From NCBI GenBank assembly GCA_934085975.1, contig CAKOHT010000011.1:1-55688 (forward strand): a stretch of DNA of 55,688 bases, given 5' to 3'. The position numbers were made by a program, and so were the translations under genes. The notes under the pieces were generated by a model, which worked only from the letters and a program-made list of their open reading frames with translations, searched no databases and was not told where the DNA came from. The first letter of the stretch is position 1. Each line of letters begins with the position of its first letter. Origin of the DNA: an uncultured Cetobacterium sp. Lineage in GTDB: Bacteria; Fusobacteriota; Fusobacteriia; Fusobacteriales; Fusobacteriaceae. Of this stretch, positions 1-6,891 are shown in pieces.

Positions 1-18
1 GATCAAACTCTTCATTCA
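1..18 (-). rRNA. 16S ribosomal RNA, extreme 5' end (partial)
   Basis: Read on the minus strand the first bases end in GAAGAGTTTGATC, the universal start of bacterial 16S rRNA. Only about the first 15-18 nucleotides are inside the window; the gene runs out of the left edge. It is preceded by a leader and a strong promoter, as expected for an rrn operon. The exact mature 5' end cannot be fixed from sequence alone. Confidence 0.85.
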
Positions 19-176
19 AATATATTTAAAGTCCAAAGACTTTACATTTACACCATTTATTGGTTTGCCATTTCTGGTATTTTGTTATTTTCATAACTTT
101 TGACTATTTTCTCTATTCGGTTGCTAATGTCCTTATCTTTTTGTTTCGCCTGTGGGTCTTCCCACTGACAAAAAAT
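19..176 (-). other. rRNA operon leader region
   Basis: About 150 bp of transcribed leader lies between the promoter and the 16S gene. It contains small hairpins: GTGGG/CCCAC with an AAGA loop, GTTAT/ATAAC with a GAAA loop, and AAAGTC/GACTTT close to the 16S start, which may take part in processing of the precursor. No convincing boxA could be identified and no protein-coding gene is visible here. Confidence 0.5.
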
Positions 177-205
177 ATAGTATCACAAAATAAAAAGTTC
201 GTCAA
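177..205 (-). promoter_or_regulatory. sigma-70 type promoter of the rRNA operon
   Basis: On the minus strand TTGACG (200-205) and TACTAT (177-182) are separated by exactly 17 nt, close to the housekeeping consensus. It lies directly after the terminator of the upstream chaperone-usher operon and points into the 16S leader. Confidence 0.75.
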
Positions 206-210
206 TAACT

Positions 211-254
211 TTTTTTAAAAAAAATACACATTTTTTTCAAATGTGTATTTTTTA
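211..254 (-). terminator. rho-independent terminator after the chaperone gene
   Basis: Eleven-bp perfect inverted repeat AAAATACACAT/ATGTGTATTTT (221-231 and 241-251) with a 9-nt loop, followed on the minus strand by a run of T. It lies just after the chaperone stop codon and closes the c-di-GMP riboswitch operon. Confidence 0.8.
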
Positions 255-259
255 TTTAA

Positions 260-1009
260 TTATAAAGTATCTGTTACTTTTTTATCAATAACTTTATCTT
301 GTGAATCATATATAGTTACTCTAACTTTTTTTCCTTTCAATTTTTCAATTTTCATTGAACTTTCTATTTTTGATTTCCCACTTCTTTCTGTTCTTCCAAA
401 TTGTGAATCAATAGTATCACTTACAGTTCCTCCTACTCCAAGAATTTCTATTTTTTGTTTTAATAATTCCGAGCTATTTCCCTTAGAGTTTGAATCTGCT
501 GTTATTTTTAAATTTGAAGTTTTTGAATTATAAGAAATTTGCAAATTAGAAATATTTGTCTCTCTTTTTATCTCCCCGTAATATCCATATATACTAATTC
601 CAACTTCTGTTATCATTTTTATTTGAGCATCTACTTTACCTTCATTTTTATTCAATAACTCTTTCAAAGGAATTTCTTTAAACACAACATAACTTTTATA
701 TTCTCCAGCTTCCATTCCTGCTTCAGGTTTTACTCTAAATCTTACCACTTGTTTACTACCTGGTTTGATAGTGACCATTTTAGGATATAGCTTTATATGG
801 TTATTTAAACTATATTTTTCATATCCAGGAGCACTTTCTAAAAAACTTTCTAATCTCATTGGACTTGTTGTGTTATTTATTAAAGTTATTTCATTAGTAT
901 TTATCTTATCTAATCCTATTTCAAACCTTGTTGGAGCTACACTAAAATTAAAAGAATAGCTTGTTAACATCATTAAAAAAAACATAATTCCTAATATAAA
1001 TTTTTTCAT
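260..1009 (-). CDS. periplasmic pilus-assembly chaperone (PapD-like)
   Basis: A predicted periplasmic chaperone of the chaperone-usher type, which would hold a surface subunit and hand it to the usher. A signal peptide (MKKFILGIMFFLMML...) is followed by an Ig-like domain: the start of the mature part (FSVAPTRFEI), the 'INNTT' strand and the 'IKPGSKQVVRFRV' strand match the N-terminal domain of pili-assembly chaperones. A GTG 12 nt upstream overlaps the preceding stop, but it has no spaced ribosome site; GGAG stands better before the ATG chosen here (249 residues). It is the last gene of the operon, and its GGAG site sits at the upstream gene's stop, which suggests translational coupling. The C-terminal half is weakly conserved, so the family is clear but the subgroup (alternative/sigma-like rather than classical Pap) is inference. 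Confidence 0.75.
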   Translation of the reverse strand: MKKFILGIMFFLMMLTSYSFNFSVAPTRFEIGLDKINTNEITLINNTTSPMRLESFLESAPGYEKYSLNNHIKLYPKMVTIKPGSKQVVRFRVKPEAGMEAGEYKSYVVFKEIPLKELLNKNEGKVDAQIKMITEVGISIYGYYGEIKRETNISNLQISYNSKTSNLKITADSNSKGNSSELLKQKIEILGVGGTVSDTIDSQFGRTERSGKSKIESSMKIEKLKGKKVRVTIYDSQDKVIDKKVTDTL

Positions 1010-1017
1010 TTTTTTAC

Positions 1018-1926
1018 TCACTCCATTTCACTTAATATTTTATCATATTTTTCATATTTTAAATTTCTATTAAATTTCTTAAATCTGTCTAAAATAGAAT
1101 CTTTTAACTCTTTCTCTTTTTTTAATACATTTCCATTACTATCAACTTCATTCCCTTGTATAAATCTAGATTTTTGAGCTACTAACCCTGCTTTATCATA
1201 AATTATAATTTCACCATCTTTTAAACCATTTTTATAATTTACAACAGTTTTTATATCTCCTGTTTTATAAAAAAACTTCCAAAGCCCCTCTCTCTTATTA
1301 TTTTTATAAGTGCCCTCTAACATCTGTGCACCATCTGCTCCAAATATTTTTATTCCACCATCTATTTTTCCATAGTTAAAATTTGTTAATGTTTCTAATA
1401 TTTCACCTTTATAGAAAAATACAGCTTCACCTTCTAAAAGTCCATTATAGTATTCTACTTTTGTCATTAATTCACCAATTGGTGAATATTTTACAACTTT
1501 ACCATGTAAAATCCCATCCTCTAAATTTTCATAACCTCCCATATTTTTATTTTCATAAAAATATGTCCATTGACCGTTCGGTTTATCATAATTATATTTC
1601 AGAATTCCCTTAGTATCTCCATTCAAGTACTTTAATATCCAAACTCCATGTTTAATACCATTTATATATTTTCCTTCATATATAAATCTTTCATTTTTAT
1701 CTTGAACAAATCCTTGAAAAAATCCATTTTTTATTCCATTTTCATATTGTTCTTTTATCCCTTCACCAATTAACTCTCCTGTGAAAGTAGAGGTTTCATT
1801 TACCAAATAAACTATCTGGTTTCTTAATGACTTTTTATTTATATTCTCTTTCCTTAAATTGGAAAAGGTCAGATTATACAGTACAATATAAGTGATTAAA
1901 AAATTTATAACCCATCTTTTCTTCAA
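1018..1926 (-). CDS. secreted MORN/YwqK-like repeat protein
   Basis: About eleven degenerate repeats of the type NG-x-x-x-G-x-W-x-x-Y, for instance 'NGIKHGVWILKYLNGD' and 'NNKREGLWKFFYKTGD', cover residues 50-260. This is the MORN-like pattern of the YwqK family. A hydrophobic N-terminus (residues 5-20) suggests export. A TTG start is used, with GGAG 7 nt upstream; there is no other good start. The gene is wedged between the usher and the chaperone of the same operon, overlaps the next reading frame at its stop, and is therefore probably part of the same surface structure. Its biochemical role is unknown: similar repeats occur in membrane-associated scaffolds, in effectors and in proteins annotated as antitoxins. 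I see no toxin next to it, so the antitoxin label should not be carried over. Confidence 0.65.
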   Translation of the reverse strand: MKKRWVINFLITYIVLYNLTFSNLRKENINKKSLRNQIVYLVNETSTFTGELIGEGIKEQYENGIKNGFFQGFVQDKNERFIYEGKYINGIKHGVWILKYLNGDTKGILKYNYDKPNGQWTYFYENKNMGGYENLEDGILHGKVVKYSPIGELMTKVEYYNGLLEGEAVFFYKGEILETLTNFNYGKIDGGIKIFGADGAQMLEGTYKNNKREGLWKFFYKTGDIKTVVNYKNGLKDGEIIIYDKAGLVAQKSRFIQGNEVDSNGNVLKKEKELKDSILDRFKKFNRNLKYEKYDKILSEME

Positions 1927-1939
1927 CCTCTCTCTCCTT

Positions 1940-4552
1940 TTAAAAATTATTTAAAATATCATCTAAATCATATTCAGTATCACTTTCATCATTTTGATCT
2001 TCATTAGACACAGCTTCATTTTCTTCACTAACAGTTTTATTTACAATAACATCATAACCTTCGAAATATTCCCCTTCATCCTCATGAATAAGTTTAATAT
2101 CTACATCTAGGTAATCTTTTACAAAATTTATATCATCACTACCTAAATAGTTGAACTTCATTTTATATTTTCCAGGTAGTACATTTTCAAAGAAAAACAT
2201 TCCATCAAACTCTGGATCTATCTCTTTATACAGTTCACCATTTTTTTCTAAGGCTATATTAGTCATACTTAGTATTCTTATTAATTCTTGTGATGAAATG
2301 CCTTCTCCTGGAATGATATTTCCTGTTACCATTGATACTGCTTGAACCCCTATATTATATCTTGTTCCTATTGATGCTCTTGTTTGAACTTTTTTCTTAT
2401 CTATAACTTGAGTTAACATTGGATCAATACTTTTTCTATCTACCTCCACTTTATAATTCTCAAGAGAAAGTAATTCAGGTACAATATACTCTCCATTCAA
2501 ATCAGAAACTACTTTTTTACCATCAACAACTACTGTTACATCTGGCAATACAGTTTCTTCAACATCATACTTCCCATTATCATTAGAATCTATATAAACT
2601 TTCCCATAAATCCATGAATTATCAACTTGTCTATCTCCTACATCTCTTTTTAAATTAGATATATCGAATGTTTTTTCTATGGTTACCCCTGTATTTAATT
2701 CTCCATTTTCTTTTCTAGATACAGGAAGTTCCACATAAATATTTTTATCCAAATACATAGTAAAATCTATTGAAAATCTGCTTTTTTCCTCTTCATTATA
2801 CAAAAGCTCTGTTCCTAAAACATATTCCATTCCTGTAGAAAAAAACTCTCTTCTTCTTCCTAATATCTTTAAAGAATAGTCTGTTTTCAAATCTTCATTC
2901 TTTTCTATATTAGCCTGTAAAATCATTGTAAATCCGGACATTCCACCGTAGCTCACTCCAGGATTTATAGAATAACTTTTTTTACTCATTTCTTTTTGGG
3001 TCATTTCAGCATCTAAAAATAATGAAAAGTTTCTAGTACTTCTGTTTTCTAAACTTATATAATATCCTTTTTCTCTAGTTTTTTCATTAATTTTTAGCTC
3101 TTCTTGATATCCTAATCCTATTCTTGTTGTAATAAAGTCTCTAGAAATTCCAAAAGAGTTATATTCTATTGTATTATTCTCTTCACTTATATAAGGAGAA
3201 TATTTAAAATGCTTTATGTTTAAACTATAGTCTTTTATTTTTTGATTTATTCTAATTTCATAACTATTTTCTTGATTTTCTGTTTCATAAAAATTTTGAA
3301 GATTGATTACCATTGGATAACTATTGGATAACCCAATTTTATATATAACCTCATTTTTTAATATACTGTATTTTCTATTTTTTTCAGATTCTAACTCTAG
3401 TACACCTATACCTAAAGTCAAATTCTTAGTAACTCCATAATTTATTTCATTTACACTTTGACTTCTTCCATTATTTTTTTCTTGTCCTAATTGTATATTA
3501 TAGTCCCACTCATTTTCACCAAGTAAATTTGAATCTCCAACTGTGTATACTTTTCTCGTTTCTATTTGGCCATTTTTATAATAAATTTTTAATGAATAGT
3601 CTCCCCCATAATTTCGATCTCTCACTTCAAATATAAAGTTCTTTTCTATAGGTCTTTGATAATCTAACAATACTCCACTTTGATATAATTCAATTACATC
3701 CGCTCCTTGAGCTTCACCTTTTATCGTTGTTATATTTCCAATAGTAGAGCTGTAAGTATTTTTCTCACCAAAACTAAATCCTTCAACCATTCCATTTATA
3801 TTTAAAAAATCTGGTGTTTTTATATAAAAATCTCCCAAAATCACATCATTTTTTTTATAAACATCATTATAAGTTAAATTATAATTTTTCATAGAACTTT
3901 CTGGCCCTAAATTATAATTCAAATACAAATCTCCATATAAAAATTGAGTTCCATACTCTAAGTTAAGTTGATTTTCTTTACTTTCCAAATCTATTTTTGA
4001 ATAATTTACTTTTATCAACCCTGGAGCTAATATCCTTTTCTCTGGTCTTATTATATTAAATTCTTCATCCTCTTTTTCATTTAACCTAAGTCTCTCAACC
4101 TTATCTTTCTCTCTTATTTCAAAAGGCAATATAAACTCTGGATTTAAAGTTAACTTCAAGTCCTGACTTGACCAATTGGATTCTTTAAATTTAAAATCAT
4201 TTTCTAATACTTTTAACTCTACATAAATATCATCATCAATTACAAAGTTTTTTCCTGATTTTATCTCAACTTTATATTCTTCATTATCTACTTGGAATTG
4301 TACACTTTTTCTTTTTAAATTAACATCAACTGAGTAAATCTCTAAAAAATAAAATAGTCCTTTTATAGGTATATATATTTGATCATTTTCAAAGTCATAT
4401 CTAGCCATAAAAAAATCATCTTTTAATGATTTACTTTTTATTTCAATATATGCTTCATCTAGACCTGCATCTTCTTGTGCAAATAAATTAGCTGAAGAAA
4501 ACTGAAAAAAAATAGCTACTAATCCTACATAAGCTATTTTTATTATTTTCAT
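1940..4552 (-). CDS. outer-membrane usher-like protein
   Basis: An 870-residue exported protein with the architecture of a fimbrial usher. A signal peptide (1-25, ending near FAQ) precedes a small N-terminal domain (30-140). A long series of alternating beta-strands (about 170-635) follows, with a plug-like insert near 260-340 (GEAQGADVIELYQSG, then ...NYGGDYSLKIYYKNGQ, the usher 'gaeVeLYrnG...GdYeF' pattern). After residue 646 there is a carboxypeptidase-regulatory/SdrD-B-like beta-sandwich with a calcium-loop-like IDSNDNGKYD, and the protein ends in a very acidic tail. It would secrete and assemble the subunit encoded just upstream, whose stop codon overlaps its ATG (TAATG). Closest in style to CS1/Ecp-type alternative ushers; sequence similarity is too weak to name a subtype. 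Confidence 0.72.
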   Translation of the reverse strand: MKIIKIAYVGLVAIFFQFSSANLFAQEDAGLDEAYIEIKSKSLKDDFFMARYDFENDQIYIPIKGLFYFLEIYSVDVNLKRKSVQFQVDNEEYKVEIKSGKNFVIDDDIYVELKVLENDFKFKESNWSSQDLKLTLNPEFILPFEIREKDKVERLRLNEKEDEEFNIIRPEKRILAPGLIKVNYSKIDLESKENQLNLEYGTQFLYGDLYLNYNLGPESSMKNYNLTYNDVYKKNDVILGDFYIKTPDFLNINGMVEGFSFGEKNTYSSTIGNITTIKGEAQGADVIELYQSGVLLDYQRPIEKNFIFEVRDRNYGGDYSLKIYYKNGQIETRKVYTVGDSNLLGENEWDYNIQLGQEKNNGRSQSVNEINYGVTKNLTLGIGVLELESEKNRKYSILKNEVIYKIGLSNSYPMVINLQNFYETENQENSYEIRINQKIKDYSLNIKHFKYSPYISEENNTIEYNSFGISRDFITTRIGLGYQEELKINEKTREKGYYISLENRSTRNFSLFLDAEMTQKEMSKKSYSINPGVSYGGMSGFTMILQANIEKNEDLKTDYSLKILGRRREFFSTGMEYVLGTELLYNEEEKSRFSIDFTMYLDKNIYVELPVSRKENGELNTGVTIEKTFDISNLKRDVGDRQVDNSWIYGKVYIDSNDNGKYDVEETVLPDVTVVVDGKKVVSDLNGEYIVPELLSLENYKVEVDRKSIDPMLTQVIDKKKVQTRASIGTRYNIGVQAVSMVTGNIIPGEGISSQELIRILSMTNIALEKNGELYKEIDPEFDGMFFFENVLPGKYKMKFNYLGSDDINFVKDYLDVDIKLIHEDEGEYFEGYDVIVNKTVSEENEAVSNEDQNDESDTEYDLDDILNNF

Positions 4553-5391
4553 TAGTTATACCTTACCTTTATTTTTAAATCTCCGCTATACTTACCTGGT
4601 ACTGCTTTTTTAGTATCTCTAACCTGCCCAAAGAAAGTTACTTTATTTTCACCTCTTTCAGATAACCTTGTAGAATATTCTTCATTTCCTGTAGAATATA
4701 AGTCTGGACTTGATATTTCAACCTTTATACTACCTTTTCCCATTTTATTAAACATTTCAACTTCTCTTGGGTAGTTAATTACTACATTCCTATTCGGCTC
4801 TCCCTCTATGTTTAAATATCCATGATTTCCATGTGACGAAGATAGCATCTGCCCTTGTACTCCAGTTCCTAAATCCATTGGAGTTGTTGAAATTTTTAAC
4901 GTCTTTACTACATCTAACTCCATTCTTAACTCTATCATAATTCTATCGTAACTAGAGCTATTTTTCCTTTTTCCTTTTAAGATTAATATTATTGGATATG
5001 ATGTATATCTTCCGCCCAATCTCGAGCTATTTCTCACTCCTACAACAGACCTTATTCTTAAATTACAATTACCATTAAACCCTAAAATAAATTGATTATT
5101 TCTGTCTATAGTTGCATCCAATGGCTCTATCCATATTTGCTTTATCTTTATTCGCGGTTCTAACACATTGTCTTTCTTGAAGAAATCATTTCCAAAACTT
5201 TCAAATTCATAAATTAATTTGTCATAACCGCCCAATCCTGTTATCTTAAAATTATTCGTTAAATAATCTACATTTTGATATCCCTCTCCTACAACTTCTC
5301 TTTTTTCAACTAGTCGTGACGTATCTGATTTTATATCTCCAAAAGTTATTAAACGAAAGAATAATAAAAAAAACAACAAAACTTTTTTCAA
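4552..5391 (-). CDS. two-domain secreted pilin/adhesin-like protein (DUF4402-like C-terminus)
   Basis: A signal peptide (MKKVLLFFLLFFRLITFG) is followed by a 279-residue beta-rich protein with no cysteine pair. The C-terminal half (about 155-279) has the shape of the DUF4402/Ecp-type pilin fold: 'MDLGTGVQG' at its start, then 'YLNIEGEPNRNVVINYP', ending 'VPGKYSGDLKIKVRYN'. The N-terminal half is a separate domain I cannot assign. Since it is the only candidate subunit next to an usher and a chaperone, a tip-adhesin arrangement (binding domain plus pilin domain) is a reasonable inference. TTG start with GGGAGA about 10 nt upstream. It follows the peptide-binding gene by 16 nt and overlaps the usher by one base. 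Confidence 0.6.
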   Translation of the reverse strand: MKKVLLFFLLFFRLITFGDIKSDTSRLVEKREVVGEGYQNVDYLTNNFKITGLGGYDKLIYEFESFGNDFFKKDNVLEPRIKIKQIWIEPLDATIDRNNQFILGFNGNCNLRIRSVVGVRNSSRLGGRYTSYPIILILKGKRKNSSSYDRIMIELRMELDVVKTLKISTTPMDLGTGVQGQMLSSSHGNHGYLNIEGEPNRNVVINYPREVEMFNKMGKGSIKVEISSPDLYSTGNEEYSTRLSERGENKVTFFGQVRDTKKAVPGKYSGDLKIKVRYN

Positions 5392-5407
5392 AATATATCA
5401 TCTCCCA

Positions 5408-6874
5408 TTATTTTAGCAATATATTTGATTCTCCATTTTCTACAGCAATTTTTTCTCTATGTATCAATGGAATATACGGTATATTTTTAGATATTAAAAA
5501 AACAATTTTATCGTATATTTTATCTCTATTTTTCTTTTCTTCTTCATCTTTTAAAATCTCTAAAAATGGTAAAGAAGCGTTGTACATGTCTTGGTCACCT
5601 ATATCATGTACCATTACTTTTCCTAAATTATAAACTAAATGCTTTTCATCAAAAAGAACACTATATATAGCTATTTCATAATCTTGATTTTCTAACTTCA
5701 TTAAGTAAGCCTCTTGTTGATACGGTACTACTTCTACTAAAATTCCTTTTAACTCTAACTGTTTTTTTAAACTATTAGCAATTTTTATAGAAATATCGTC
5801 ATTTAAAACAATTATCTCTATTTTTTTGTTTTTTATACTACTTTTATTTAAATCATCAATTGAAAAACTACTTTTTCTTACAACAGATAACTTTGACTCA
5901 AACAAACTTTCTGGAAAGAATGTACTTACAGATTTTTCTTTAAAAATATTTTTCAAAATTTCATCCTTATCTATAGCACTTTCTATAACTTGTCTATTTT
6001 TTTTATCTTTAAAAATTTTATTTTTATTTCCAAATATTATTGCAACTGTATCCAACTCTTTTGTCTTTTTTAATATTGCATTCTTATCAATAAGCCCTTC
6101 TTTTTGAAGTTCCTCTATTTGTTTTGGACTCAAATCTAAAACAACATCAACATCCTCATTAAAATATAAAAGTGCTCTTTTTCTATCACTTATCTCTGAT
6201 AAAATCTCTATTTTAAAAGGACCTAGATTTTTCTTAAAATATTTATCATTCTTAGATAAAATAACCTCTTTACTTGTTATTTTATCCAATTTATATGGCC
6301 CAGTTCCATAAATAATTCCATCTTTATACTTAGTTATCGAACACATGTAATAAGTCAACATTGATAAAAAAAGATTATTTTTTCCTTTTAACTTTATCTC
6401 TATTGTATTTATATCTATAATTTTTATGTTTTGAATATCATTAAAAAAGTCTTTAAAAACACCACTTTTTAACATCCTCTCAAAAGATTCTTTTACATCT
6501 TTTGCTGACATTTTATCCCCATTTTGAAAATAAACATCTTCTCTTAACTTAATTTCTAAAACTCTGTCATCTTTCCATTCCCATTTTTCAACTAAATTTG
6601 GAACAACTTCACCTTTCTCATTATAATTAAATAATGTATCATAAAGATAATTTACAACTCTCATCGAATACTGATCCTTCATTAAAATAGGATCTACAGT
6701 TGCTATTTTAACTGCTTGCACTATTTTTATTTCATCGTTATTACTATTAACTGCATTATCTTTATTTAAATCACTATACTCATTAAATGGCATCTCTTCT
6801 AAATAAGTTTCTACTTCTCCAAAAGCTAAGGTTATTGTCAGAGTAAATAAAATTAAGCATAAATATCTTTTCAA
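5408..6874 (-). CDS. orphan family-5 (oligopeptide-type) solute-binding protein
   Basis: An exported solute-binding protein of the SBP_bac_5 (OppA/DppA) family, 488 residues. After the signal peptide (1-19) the family signature is readable: 'DPILMKDQYSMRVVNYLYDTLF', 'VVPNLVEKWEWKDDRVLEIKLREDVYFQNGDKMSAKDV', and 'YGTGPYKL'. The protein normally delivers peptides to an ABC permease, but no permease or ATPase gene is present in the operon. It is separated from the HD-GYP gene by 17 nt, so it may feed a ligand to that sensor or act as an adhesin-like accessory; both ideas are inference. TTG start, with GAGGTG at a good distance. It lacks a lipobox cysteine, so it is probably free in the periplasm. 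Confidence 0.8.
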   Translation of the reverse strand: MKRYLCLILFTLTITLAFGEVETYLEEMPFNEYSDLNKDNAVNSNNDEIKIVQAVKIATVDPILMKDQYSMRVVNYLYDTLFNYNEKGEVVPNLVEKWEWKDDRVLEIKLREDVYFQNGDKMSAKDVKESFERMLKSGVFKDFFNDIQNIKIIDINTIEIKLKGKNNLFLSMLTYYMCSITKYKDGIIYGTGPYKLDKITSKEVILSKNDKYFKKNLGPFKIEILSEISDRKRALLYFNEDVDVVLDLSPKQIEELQKEGLIDKNAILKKTKELDTVAIIFGNKNKIFKDKKNRQVIESAIDKDEILKNIFKEKSVSTFFPESLFESKLSVVRKSSFSIDDLNKSSIKNKKIEIIVLNDDISIKIANSLKKQLELKGILVEVVPYQQEAYLMKLENQDYEIAIYSVLFDEKHLVYNLGKVMVHDIGDQDMYNASLPFLEILKDEEEKKNRDKIYDKIVFLISKNIPYIPLIHREKIAVENGESNILLK

Positions 6875-6891
6875 ATTTTCACCTCTTAATA

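Noticed and set aside
1018..1926. Antitoxin of a toxin-antitoxin pair (common label of YwqK repeats)
   Set aside because: No toxin-like gene is adjacent, the protein appears exported, and it is embedded in an assembly operon.
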